This document shows, in pieces, positions 22,766 to 34,564 of a stretch of 64,000 bases of DNA (within the stretch, counting starts at the first letter, position 1; every line of letters starts with the position of its first letter). The notes beneath the pieces are model-generated. The model was not told the DNA's origin and did not search any database. It saw only the letters and a program-made list of their open reading frames with translations. Made by a program: the position numbers and the translations under genes. Origin of the DNA: Pyrenophora tritici-repentis (Eukaryota > Ascomycota > Dothideomycetes > Pleosporales > Pleosporaceae); assembly GCF_003171515.1 (NCBI RefSeq), contig NC_089399.1:3720001-3784000 (forward strand), in the 5' to 3' direction.

Positions 22766-24783
22766 CTTGGTCGATATCTTGCTGTGAGGTAAGAGTGAAA
22801 TGCAAAGTTGAAGACGTTGAAGTTTGGGAGGACAGCGAGACCCAAATAACAGCTTCCCCCAGAGAGGTGATATTGCTGCTTCTACTTCTTGTCATTATGA
22901 GCCAGTGCACCTCGCTTGGGGATAATCCGCGGTAGATGGACGGCTTTTCGTATCCCCAAGCAAGGGTGAACCGATTATGGCTGGCCTCTTGCATTTACTC
23001 TTCAGTGGCCAATGTGAGCCATGCGTGCATGTCAATGAGGCGCGGGCTATCGCACTCATGAGACATGTAGACCGTGGTCCCTATACATGGGTTGTGATCC
23101 TCATGGGATTTACGCTGGGCATTATTGTTTGTTGTGTGAACTCGTCGATACTTATACTTCAGTTTGCTTTCCGCGTACTCTCAAGAGTCAGATTACATAT
23201 TTGCCTTTTTCTCTGAGAAGCTACAGGTAAATGTAACTGGCTACAGATGTAGAAAGTCATGTATTTCTGTGGCCATATTGGGTGTATGATTTTTTAGAAT
23301 AGTGACCGATCCGAATGCGTGCCGTCTTCGCGAGGAGCGCCCTTGGTAACACGGACATGTTCGCTTATTCGCTTTCATCCGCAGTATCAGATAACTCTCC
23401 ATTGGCGGTGATATAGTCCTATGGAAGTCAAACATCAAAATAGTCGAAATCAGTTCAGCCACTAAAGTGATCGGATCGTAGGCGTGGGCTGAATAGAGAG
23501 AGTATCTGACAAGCTCGGAATAGAGTGAAGGAAGATCCGAGATGCGGCATTGGTGACTTCCTCCCTCAGGAAATGTAGGTCAATGCTCCGAAGGATGTGC
23601 CCTTGCAGTATCATCATGTGGCGTAGTCACGAAAGCTCCTTCTTTTTCAACACTGATGCAGACCATGATATAGTCGACTCAACAAGTCACCCAAGTACCG
23701 CTCCCAAACGGCAGTAAGTAATTTCAATGACGCTCCAACTTCACGATTGCAAGTCCACTCACTCCCTGATTGCAGGACGAGCGTCAGCAATGCACTGTTA
23801 CAAAACCGACACGGGGAAGGTGAGCCGGCTGTCTGCATGTTAGCGAGGTAGTTTGGTAACAAAAGAGGCACAGCGGAAAATGAACCGGTAGCATTCGCCG
23901 CGGGGAGGGCTGCCAGACTCAATGTGAAGTGGGTTCAGCTGCAAGCAGCAGTGTTGCAAACCGGCGAGGCCACGACTTACGCTATGCCATATCGACGCTA
24001 GCCTCATGCATGTCGCCGATTAGCACGTGGGGAACAACTGCCGCGCTTTCCCCTCCGACCCTGATCCCACCACACCACCACACCAACGGCCATCATGCTG
24101 CTTCCCGGTTTTTCTACCAGCTCCTGTTCTTGTACGTACGCATGATGTGCTCAAGTATTCCATTCCACATTGTTGATCGCTGGTACACGTGTACTTGTGG
24201 ACGTCGTACCCACCATCTCTTGTGCATCACCCACATAGTTGGATGCATGCACTCAGGTTCGCATTGCCCACGGCATTAGTGGAACCGAGCCTGCGCTGAA
24301 AATGAAGACCAAATTCACTGTGAATACGAAGCTGTATCAAGCTTTTTACAGCTCTTGGTCTTTTTCTCCGAACGCATTGCGACTTTTCCAAGAAATCTCG
24401 GTTTTTCACCCAGCTTTCGGATTTTCGATTGACAGGGTCTAAGCGGGTCGTTCCTCATGCGATATCTATCCAATATCCATCATGATGACGTACATGTGTA
24501 TCGGACCTATGCCTCGCCTTGTCTTACTTTGCGGAGTTTCTAGCTGTCTTATTCGCTAGGCCAAGGATTATATATGCTTACACGGCTTCGTGCATGGGTG
24601 ACTTGCAGAACAAGTCAGTGTAGTGCTCTGTAGCCAATGATTTACTATCAACACTTTGATATCATGACATGGTGTACTTGTACTGGCGTTGCTAGGAAAT
24701 ACTGCGCTACTTAGTGGCTGGCATAGCGTCTGGTACTCTAATCACGCCGAAGTGTCAGTTTGCTCCCACTCCATACGTCCATC
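22766..24783. other. Divergent intergenic region, acyl-CoA oxidase / sulfite oxidase
   Basis: About 2 kb with only short ORFs of no recognisable character. It must contain both promoters. No repeat or RNA gene was identified. Confidence 0.5.
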
Positions 24784-26692
24784 ATGGCACCCGCAGAGCC
24801 CAACGCAAAGCTTTTCGAGCTGTTGACAACGGAAGAACCAGACTTTCCTGAAGAGCGAGAAGGATGGAAGGGGTACATCGAGTGGGAGAAATACCCAGAA
24901 AAGAAGAAGCAGGCAGCAGAGATTTTAGCAAAATACGACTTCCCTGTACCACCCGAGTTTCAATTGCTACCACTACCCAAGACCAACCCGGTTCTAGAAG
25001 GAGTACGCTGGAAATACTACCACTATGCCCTCGGCAAGACTACCAAAGACATGCCGGACATTTCGTGGGAATACGTGAAGAAAGAGAAGAGCAAGGACAT
25101 GATCCACGTTCTACAATTTCCATACAACGGCGAGCCTCCACGACAACGCTTAGTCGAGAACGAGATCACCCAGAACAAAGACCACTTCATTCGAAATCAC
25201 GGAGGTGTTCCTGAGATCGATCCAGAGAAGTACTTCTTCGAAGTTGAAGGCCTCGTCAATACGCCCAAGAAGATTACTCTGAAAGAACTTCAAGATGAAA
25301 GCATCTTCCCTCGCATGAGTACCGCCGTTACCCTGCAGTGCAGTGGTACGCGACGTATTGAACAGATTCAGGACTACCCTGGAGACGGAGACGAGCTCAT
25401 TAACGCACCCTGGGGCGAAGGCGCTATCGGCACTGCCCGCTACGTGGGTGTTAGTCTGAAGAAGGTCCTCAAGTACTGTGGAGTAAAGCCCGAAGGAAAG
25501 CACGTCGAGTTCTTTGGCGCCGACACCTACTTCAAGAAAGGCCAGGTTTACAACTATGCTGTTTCGGTGCCGTATCGCAAAGTCAAGATCCACGAAGTCA
25601 TGCTGGCCTGGGAGATGAACGGCGAGCCACTGCCTGCCATACACGGGTTCCCCATCCGTGTCGTTGTAATGGGCTACATCGGTGCGAGGAGCTGCAAGTG
25701 GCTCACCCGAATCAACGTCATCGATACTCCCTCCATGGCTCCAGTGCAGATGAAGGAGTACCTCTACTACACTCCACAGAACGGCAAGCAGAACGTCACT
25801 TATAGCAACGGTTTCAGCATCCAAACCATGCCGGTCTCGAGCGCTATTATGACACCTGTCGACAAGGACGTTATCGTACATGATGGAAAGATCCACATGA
25901 CTGGTTGGGCTTACAGTGGCAATGGCTGGCCGACGCGCGTCGAAGTTAGTAATGACGGAGGAGGTGTCTGGTATGAAGTTCCGTACCAGAACTTGAGCAC
26001 AAAGTACTATCACGCCTGGCGCACTTGGTGGATCGACATCCCAGTCGATGCGGAAGGATGGCTGTAAGTTCGATATCGTCTGAATCCGTCATATGGTACT
26101 AAAAAAACCTAGCGAGTTCTGCGTCCGCTGCTGGGACGATGCTCTAAATGTAAGTCCTTCTTCAGTCTGAGTGGTGGGAGTCTTACCCGGACGGGCCTAT
26201 GCACTCCCACAAACTTCCCGCCCGCGAATTCGCTAGTGCGCACAGCCATGTGTTCCTGACTCGACATGACATTTTACCCCGATTACCTAGTTATCAGCAG
26301 AGCCCCCATACTAACTTTATTGACAGACGCAACCGACGTTTGTGCGTAGCGCTTGGTAAGCATTACTCAACTATCTCTCTCCTAACCGAACTGTGCACTG
26401 ACAATGCCTAGGAATTGGGATCTCCATGTTACTTCCTCATGCCAGTAAGTTTGCGCGTTCCAGAACGCCGCTGATCGCGCCTTGGAATATGTCGGCTGAC
26501 GTATGCGATAGTCGTGTCAAGCTTTACAGTGTTAACAAGTCTAAGCCGGCGACGGCGAAGCGTCTGCAGCAGCTAGAGGATCATGGTACTTCGATTCATC
26601 CTATTACTAGACCATTGCCATTTGATCTGCAGACGGATGAAGATTACTTGGAGGAGATGAGAAAGCAGGGGGGCCGTGATCCGGTGGAGTGA
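24784..26692 (+). CDS. Sulfite oxidase (molybdopterin type, haem-free)
   Basis: Five exons: 24784-26063, 26113-26149, 26327-26355, 26412-26444, 26512-26692; 519 residues. The oxidoreductase molybdopterin-binding domain has the Mo-ligand cysteine at C186 (VTLQCSGTRR). It is followed by GARYVGVSL-type and HGFPIRVVVMGYIGARSCKW segments and by the dimerisation domain (TGWAYSGNGWPTRVEVSNDGG, then WDDALN and NWDLHV). There is no cytochrome b5 domain, unlike animal sulfite oxidase and nitrate reductase. It oxidises sulfite to sulfate, a detoxification step. No PTS1 and no obvious mitochondrial presequence, so location is open. The three small internal exons (37, 29 and 33 nt) rest on frame and splice consensus. 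An in-frame CTG/ATG extension upstream is possible but unneeded. Confidence 0.92.
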
Positions 26693-28156
26693 AGTGGCAG
26701 TGGTGTTGAGGGTTTATCAGCTGTAGCTTTCCACGCGTTCATATTGATTAATGCATCCATTTACCCTTTGGATATCTTTCTAAATTGTTATGTATCATAC
26801 CCTGGCTTCATCAAGAGTGAGACAAGCACTAATTATGGCATCTAAAATAAAGTAGCAAAAAACACCGTAGGGCGTTTGCTATCTTACCCTCCAAGCATGA
26901 TAAAATCTTATAGACGGGTGCATCGCAACTAAGCTAATACTTTCCAACTCCTGAGAAGACAGTGGGATGATGTATCTTTCGATAGGGAGGAAGAGCTTCT
27001 GTATGCGAAAGCTATCACCTTGTGGTGATGTGAATCCATTTGGCCGGCGCGTCATGATATTCCTATTAGTAGCGACATGTAGATACCCATACGGGTAAAG
27101 AAGAATATTCACGAAAACCTTGAAGACAGCAAGGAAATTATGATAAGGAAAGTCTTCGAGTTTCTTGAGAACGTTTGTAGAGGTGAACCGGGTGACCGCC
27201 AAGCGATAACTAGCTTACTCAGCCCTCGCTCATACGATGACGTACAGCAACGTAGAACCTCTTCCCTCTCTCTTCCTCGCCTTCCTCATTACCAAAGATA
27301 CTGCAACGCGCACTTCCTTGATCAACGAATGTACCATCATGACTCTGTCGCTCACATGATCCGACTTAAAATTGTTCCCTACACTCACGTGTCACTTATA
27401 TTACAAGACGCTAGGGGTCAAGAAATACCACAAAATAACAGGGCCCGACGCGGGCTAATGTACCCGTCCAGCGTCCATCTGAATTGATCATCCAATCACT
27501 GCATAGAAGAAGCGGTCCCTGCGTTCTTTTGATGTGCATAAGTCCTGCAGCCTGCAGTGTCATGTCTGGTGTATCGATGACAAAAAGCAAACATTGAACG
27601 CGGACGCAGGATGGTGAAACGGTGAGACCTAACAGACCCATAATCTAAGCTCCTGCATCTTCACCACCCTGCAGTCAAGGTTCCGGATGTGTAGCGACAC
27701 CTTCTGGCCCTTTGCTATCTCGATTACCCTGTTTCCTGTATATGGAAGGACTATCCCAGTTGACAGCGACTGGTAGCGACCACCACCATTTCCATCGCTC
27801 TTGCCCCGGAACTGCTCGTGACTGGCTCTGCTATGGAAGGCTTTGGAACTGGTTTGCTGTCGGAGAGTATGCATCACGTATAGTCGAATCGCAGATATGA
27901 CTTAGCGGATGGGGGCAAAGGTGTTGTTCCGAGCATCAGTTCCGAGCCGATCAGCGTCTCTAGAGCGGCGGTTGCGGTCACTTCGAAGCCCATTACTCCT
28001 GCTGTCTTTCCACGATGCGGCTCTCCATAAGGCTCACTGCTCAGAAGCCACCTCGCCTTCAGGCTTCGATCTCGATCGTAGCTTGCTCCGATACACGCCT
28101 AGACCGATCCATCTACTATACCTTGTATTACTATCGCTCGCTTCCTGCCGTTCGCT
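26693..28156. other. Intergenic region
   Basis: 1.46 kb with no supportable gene. An ORF at 27909-28364 is open in another frame but has no recognisable features and overlaps the next gene. Confidence 0.45.
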
Positions 28157-29578
28157 ATGGGCACGATCTTCGATGCGCTTACTGCGCGTAGATTGCGAGG
28201 ATCTTTGCAGACGTTGCTCTCGCCACATCAGACCCGACCCGATGAGTCCGAACGTTCATATCCACGATATGTGTGTGCGCGCAAGAGTCATAGCAGCGGC
28301 AGAAAGGGACGGATATCGGTCTATCGAGTTCGCGGCAAGTATCCAAGCGAGCACGGACAAATAGCGAAGCTATACTCAAACGTTCGTGGTGCCGATCTCG
28401 ATGAAGATGAGCGAGGAAGCTTCGCCGGCGTTAAGCGTATCTCAAGCGAAGGCAGGGGTCGTAGGGTGAGGCAAAAGATGGATCAGGCTGCAGACAAGCT
28501 GAAGAAAAACAAAGGAAAGGCGAAGACTTTAGCTATCAAAACTGCAAAGCCAAGAGACGCCGGTCCTATCAAGAGGGCTAAAGGCAACGGCACCGCACAG
28601 TCAGAAGACTTTGCGCAGGACGAAATCTCAACAGCGGAACCGAGTGCAGAACACGCATTGCGCCAGGAAATACAAAGTTAGCAGCAGCGCTCTGAGGCGC
28701 CTAATGATCCGCGCTATGGCACGAACACGGTGGGGCCCCATCGATCCGCGAGCCGGAAACCACAGAACGCTTCTCGTCCTCGTGAGCGAACCGTAAAAGG
28801 GTCTGTGCAACAAGAGTTGGCTCTCTCAACTTCAAAAGATCAGTTCGGCCGACAGTTAGTACCCACGGTAGCAAAACCTTCGAAGAAAGGTCAGCAGGCC
28901 GCCGCAAGCCGCGGCACCAAAGTAGTCAAAGATGGGAGACACAATCAGAAGAAAGTGTTCAGGGACAGACGACAAGATTCGGACAGTTCTATTGTTCTAG
29001 AAGCGACAGCCACTTCGTTCAGACAGCCTGGAATGACGTCCCAAGATTCAGACGCTCTGGTTTTTGGTGTGGGCTCTCAAAGGATACCGCGGAGCGATCT
29101 ACGAGCCGACCTCATGCACGATTGCATTACGCCAGACGTGCATACACATGCGTCACAGACCCCCGAAGACGATCGCCTAGTCGAAGTTGACGGACAGCAA
29201 ACGGACCTGTCTAACCTGTCACAGAAGCTGTTGGCACTAAACCTTCAGCGATTGACATCTAGTCTCGGTGCAGCCGAGAAGCCCACGACGTCGCTACCAC
29301 CAGTTCTCTCTACTGTGTCAAAGTCGAAACTGAGGTTCGGCAAAGTCGCGCCGACTGTACCCCGCGATATTCAACCCCGCCGGCCGAGGTTTGATCCGTA
29401 TGGTGACGATGATGAGACAGTGTCAGGTGAGCAAACTGCTGATGCTTCGCGGTATCTGCCTTTGCAACGTCTGCAGCAGTCGCCTAGTGCTTCAACGCAT
29501 GTTCATTATCTTGATCCGATCAACCGTGACCCTCAGACTGATACGCCTCCTGGTTCACCTCCGTACAAGTCAAATTAG
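28157..29578 (+). CDS. Unknown basic protein, reading frame interrupted by one TAG stop
   Basis: One frame is open from ATG 28157 to the stop at 29576-29578, except for a single TAG at 28679-28681 between LRQEIQS and QQRSEAPND. No GT-AG pair around it removes the stop and preserves the frame. The stop is one transition from CAG, and Gln codons follow it directly. The product would be about 473 residues, Lys/Arg-rich, low-complexity and probably nuclear or disordered. The C-terminal part has a helix-like segment LSNLSQKLLALNLQRLTSSL and a Pro-rich end. It is either a recently inactivated gene, a gene with an unrecognised exon structure, or two short ORFs. No family recognised. Confidence 0.45.
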
Positions 29579-29901
29579 TAACGGCCTTCCATAATAAGGA
29601 AATGCATCCTGTTAATTGCATTGAATCCTTGTGGCGAATGTTATATATGCAACGAAAGAGGGGGATTTGTAGAGAAAGCGAAAACTGGGGTATTGTTGAA
29701 GCGCCGCTATATCATCAAAAGCAACCAAATAGCCAACTCAATCTTAGCCGGCTTGTCAACGCAATTCGTATGGCTCGCAATCTCCGTCCTCATGATCCGT
29801 TTCGCTACCACCACTTGTGCTTCCCTGGCTGTCGTGATCGCCCTCGAGCGCATCTTGGTACTGATATTCCTACGCAGTATCAGCCTCGGTGTTGGTAACA
29901 C
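29579..29901. other. Convergent intergenic region
   Basis: 323 bp between two stop codons. A plus-strand ORF at 29621-29983 overlaps the end of the minus-strand gene and looks spurious. Confidence 0.45.
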
Positions 29902-30786
29902 TTACGACTCCCCCGCGACTGCGGTCGCTATGATGCCTGGCCTCTCCAAACTAGGGGAGTCGGCGTCCTCGATCTCAGGATAGATCTTATTTACCAGAAA
30001 TTGTCCAATCTGCCAATTCTGTGTTGAAAATGATTAGCATGAGTTTTGCCTGGTCTGTGAGGATTGCAAACACTTACCAGTAGTTCGCCTTCGGCATAGT
30101 ACCGCCATCGGTCTGAGCTACCAAGATATATCAAGACCTCCCACGGCAGCTCCTCACTGTCAAACTCCCATAATGTCATGTATTGATACACGGACTCTTT
30201 GTCCACTGAGCTGTGTTTTCGGTCGGAGACTAATGAGGCGTGATCGAGCTTGAAGACGCGCGTGCGCAGCAGTTCGGGGCTTTCGAGCATGCCGGGTAGG
30301 AACTCCCCTCTGAACCATTCAATGAATTCGTCGTGGATATGTGGGAGCGGTTGCCAGAGGACAACAATCCACATTCGGACATCGCTGGGGTCTGTGTTTG
30401 CGGGCCGTAAGCTTCCACGGAATATCCCTGTGTAAAACAATGATGTGGTCAGACGTACCGTCCCGCCATTCCTCCCCGTACCAATTCTGATGCTCGGTGT
30501 ACACACGGGTGTCTATCCGCGCTTCTTTGGGGAGCCGGCCTACCGAGGGGCGTAACTGTGCATCCACGTCTTCTGCGTCCTGGCCACAGGGTATGTCGTA
30601 TATGGTCATGAGGTTACCCTGGACCTGGGGTATTTCCTTAAAGGCATTGTCTTCGACCTGCTCTGCGATGCGCGCCGTCGAGTTGATCTTTGCGAGCGTA
30701 TCGGGTATATGCGTGTTTTCGTACCAGCTGCTCGCTTCTGGCGCCTCCTCGCCTAAGTCGGCCCAAACACAGGCAATCCTCGACAT
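29902..30786 (-). CDS. Unknown small protein, possible dimeric alpha-beta-barrel (EthD-like) fold
   Basis: Exons 30459-30786, 30078-30391, 29902-30018; 252 residues from ATG 30786. The N-terminal half (SRIACVWADLGEEAPEASSW, then WYENTHIPDTLAKI) and the second half (DVRMWIVVLWQPLPHIHDEF, then WFRGEFLPGMLESPEL) look like two copies of a ferredoxin-like unit, with a strand followed by a helix starting W[YF]...H/GE.[LI]P. That is the pattern of EthD/dimeric alpha-beta-barrel proteins. Fold assignment is inference; no catalytic residue is identified. Intron 1 has two possible acceptors: 67 nt (30392-30458) or an unusually short 31 nt; both keep the frame. Intron 2 (30019-30077) is clear and leads to the C-terminus NWQIGQFLVNKIYPEIED. 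Confidence 0.65.
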
Positions 30787-33700
30787 AGTCTCTCTTTTCC
30801 TGCTTCCCTCCTTGGATTTCGGATTGGTGAAAAAGAAGTTTGATCCAGCGAAACTTGTGGTGGCCAAAGAGGGCAGCAAAGAGAATGAAATCAAACACAG
30901 AGTACAGAGAAACCAACCGGGCAAGAGAGATAAGGCAGGAGGGCGGCGGTCAGCCCCAAGATGATGTGCGAAAGGCGACCTGGACTGTGCCACGAAAGTT
31001 CTGAACCTGGGCCCCTGAACCTGGTGCTGTTCCGCAAGGGCGCTCCTGCGCATAGGCACGTTTACACTGTCTTAGCCTTAGTCGCTTCCCCAAATGGATT
31101 GGTGGGGAAGCGGGCCGTCTCAAAGTTACGCTTCGGCCACGAGGGTGGCTCCGCAGTAATGCCGGGGGCAAGCTTACATTACCGAAAAGCTAATTTCGCA
31201 AGCGTCAAAGCATCGTAAGTTGCGGCGCAGTTGTCAAGAGTAGATCTTCATTAGTCTAAGGGCGATTGCGTATGTAGTGAGGCCACATTCTTCGTGCTGG
31301 CATGGGGTCTCGAGTACGGGAGCGAACAGTACCCCGAGTCATTGCCCTGCTGTTACGGATGGGCCGGACCCGGACATGGGAGGGGGCGGCTGCGTCAGTC
31401 GCCTAATGGCTGATCACACGATTTGTCTGGAGAAGATGGAGCAAAGTCAAGGCTACTATTGAGAGATGAATGATAAGAGCGCAATGGTCGCCTGCTGGAT
31501 GGTTGTTTGAGTTCGACTGTCTGCGCATTCTATGTATCGCAGAGAAAGAACCTGGCTTTGCGACAAACCTTCAGACCTCGTTACAAGTCGCGCTCGGCTG
31601 CACCGAACCCACCCAAGCTACTGGACCTGTAGCGCCCTGTTCGCCTGGTACGATGCTCCCCTCGCCCGCTCAACCTGCATCTTTCTCAAACGTACCCCTC
31701 TTATTTGGGTCTTTATGATAATCCAATAGTTTGCTAGCATTTCTGGGCAGGGTCCTCGAGCCTTGGAAGCGGCCTCTTTCTTCAATCAACTTGTCCGGAG
31801 TAACGGCGAGGATCCGGCGTACGAATCTTTTTCTTTGTTGGTGTCGTTACGTAGCAGGTGTAGATCGTAAGGGCATTGATACGGATTAACACGATTTATA
31901 CGCTGGGTTCACTTCTTTTGTAAGGCATGTATATCGTACGGTTATATCCTGGGTCATTTCCACCCTCCTAGGTCAGCAGACTCCGCTTTGCAAATGGGGA
32001 TATCCAAACGATTATGACGTCGGTCATACGAGGCACGCGTCGTAGCTTATTGGTCCTGGATCTCTGTTTCGCTGCTGATCATCCGGATAGCGGCGACATT
32101 TAAGCTGTCCACAATAACTGTCGGCCAACCCCTAGACCATGTCGCGAGGCTTTGCTCAAGAAGGCAAGTATTGGATGCGAAGTGTGCCTGGCCAAATCTT
32201 TTGCTACCTGATAGGTCCCAGGTCCCGGTTATTGGCACTAAGATAACGCGGAGTCCCTGATGAAATGACTATCATAAAACGACGTCGCCGAGGTAGGGTC
32301 GTTCGTTACGAGCTTTATCGTCGTCTTTAGCGAGCTACCCGTACGCCTGGGGAGTTCTGGGCGCTCTGAATCATTTGAATAGGGGCCACGATGGTAACTT
32401 GAGTAATTGTAATTTGTGCAGAAAGAAATGGGCTGCATATTGCTGTTGCACAAAGATCAAGAGGCAAGGGTTGGCAAAACTCAGCCTGTTTTTCTGGCCT
32501 CTCTCTTCGGAACCGAGCTCGGCGCGTACTCGGACGATATGCTCGGTGCTACTGAAATGTGGCCTTCTCACACGTTCAAAACCCCGACTACGTCATTGGT
32601 AGAAACATGAGATATACGACGCGGAAAGATTGAAACGGGGGGTAAAGAGAAGGGCATTGGAAGGGAGATGTACGGAAGAAGAGAAAGTTTACGCGGCTAA
32701 TAGGGAGCTGATTGTCTGTACGACACATGCTTCTTCCCATCCTGGGGTTTCAGTTCTCCGGGCAATATACTGACACGACGTTGATCGACGGTCCAGACGA
32801 CTGGGTACAACACCCGATATTCGTGCAGTCATCTGCGCCGGTGGGTATCGACTGGGGGATCGCGGGCGTGGGGGTTAGATTTTGTCCGCATGACCTTCCT
32901 CCAATCTGAACTCCACTTTTCGATCCCAATGAGAGTGAGAAACTGGTCGCGAGTGGATTCGTAATGAAGAAAAAGGGCCTCGGCTTCGTTTGTATAGAAA
33001 TGCGCATGTGAGACAACTGACCCAGTGTATGTATCGACGTGTTGATCGTAACAGCTTTGCTGACGGGGAATCCCTGTGATTAGATGTCGAGTTCGGTGGC
33101 TATTATGGCGACATTTGACTAGGGAAATGGTGATGTGATGGGCACAGCGGCGCGTCTGCCGGTTTATATATGTACGATGCATTCGCGGCCTCTAGCTGCT
33201 GTGCCACTTCATGCACGCCCTAGAAGCAAAGGCCACGTGGCCGAGCTTAATTCAACGTCTGCATTTCATTCTTCTGTACGAAGCTGGTAATATGACGTGA
33301 ATATTCAGCACGTCGATGGCATTGCATGTGGTGTTTCTCACGAGGTGAGAGACGCGTCGTGCAAATCATCGCGGTGTCAGCTGAAGACGACAGGGGATGT
33401 ACTGCTTATCCCTAAGTACCGGACCCTTTACGTCCACTTAGCATTGTGTGTTTTAATCGACCGGCGCGTTGGAGTCTCCGATCTCCTATTGCGAGTTGCT
33501 TCAATTCCCCGCTGATTTTTCATCGCTGACTCCATTCGGCCGGCTCCGATAGGTAAGGCCGATTGGAGTAACAGCTCCAAGACCTCACTTTTGTGGTAAT
33601 ATCAGCATCCAGGAAATGTCGCGCAAACCATTCATTCCGAATAACCAGCCGTATACCCGGGTGTCATAAAATACTTAATATGCTAATGTAAAAAGGCCAC

Positions 33701-34564
33701 TGTAGTCGCCAAACATGCCTATTAGGCGCTTACCCACACTGTCAAGTATTCTATGACACCCATGTGGTAGGTGCTCTCAAAATACCCCGGGTTAATAGAC
33801 AGTGGCCATAGCGTACGGGAAAAATACTTCGCAGCACCCTGCTGGTATCCGGTCTTCATTATTACTATAATAGGGTCACAGGGCTGTTTCTTGGGCAGTG
33901 GATATCGCTAAGCCAGTACTGGAACGTCATGATGTCATATCTCACTGCCTCCCTTATCGCGGCGGTACTCTTTGCAGGCGTCCCGGGTAGCCTTTATGTT
34001 TCAATAGACCGTGTCCAAACCTGCTCGCCTTTCGCAGCACACAGGACTGAGAGGTTCTCACAACTTTTCAGATAATTGGATGTACACCCTTGGAGATGAT
34101 CATAACTGTCGTGAAGATTGAAATTTGATTCACTAGTACATGGCTTTACACACCACGCAGAATGCGAGGTGAATATCTGAAACAAATTGTTTACTTTCTT
34201 TGTACCGCGGTAGGAAACCCATAATGAGAGTCCTGGTTGAAAGAAAAGAGAAAACCACAACATAAGCTAAGAAGCAAGGGCTGGAAACATGTATCTGCTA
34301 GCCATACAACCCTTTGTAACAACCTTCGTACAGTTCTGTACCAATTGAAGTCACCACGTACATCCTGGTAAGCCGAAAGTCGTCATCAGTACAACCTCCG
34401 CCACTCAAACAAAAACGACTGAACATGCTCATGAGATATCCAGCCAGCAGCAAAGAATGCCTTACACATACAACATGCGCGCCTTGATTCCGAGGACAAG
34501 GGAAAGACAGATTCCTATCATCTTGTTAATGACGTGATCTCATGAGGTTTCACAACAGTGCTGA
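30787..34564. other. Gene-poor stretch
   Basis: About 3.8 kb without a supportable gene on either strand; all ORFs are under about 160 codons and lack protein-like features. It contains an 18-bp inverted repeat pair (33659-33676 and 33744-33761). Confidence 0.5.
33659..33761. repeat. Inverted repeat pair with 67-bp spacer
   Basis: GGGTGTCATAAAATACTT at 33659-33676 and its reverse complement with one mismatch at 33744-33761. Total span 103 bp. It could be a MITE remnant or a chance hairpin. Confidence 0.5.

Noticed and set aside
25150..26013. 287-codon minus-strand ORF
   Set aside because: Antisense to the well-supported sulfite oxidase gene; no protein-like motifs.
29621..29983. 120-codon plus-strand ORF with a hydrophobic stretch
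   Set aside because: Overlaps the last exon of the minus-strand gene and shows no conserved feature; possible but unsupported.
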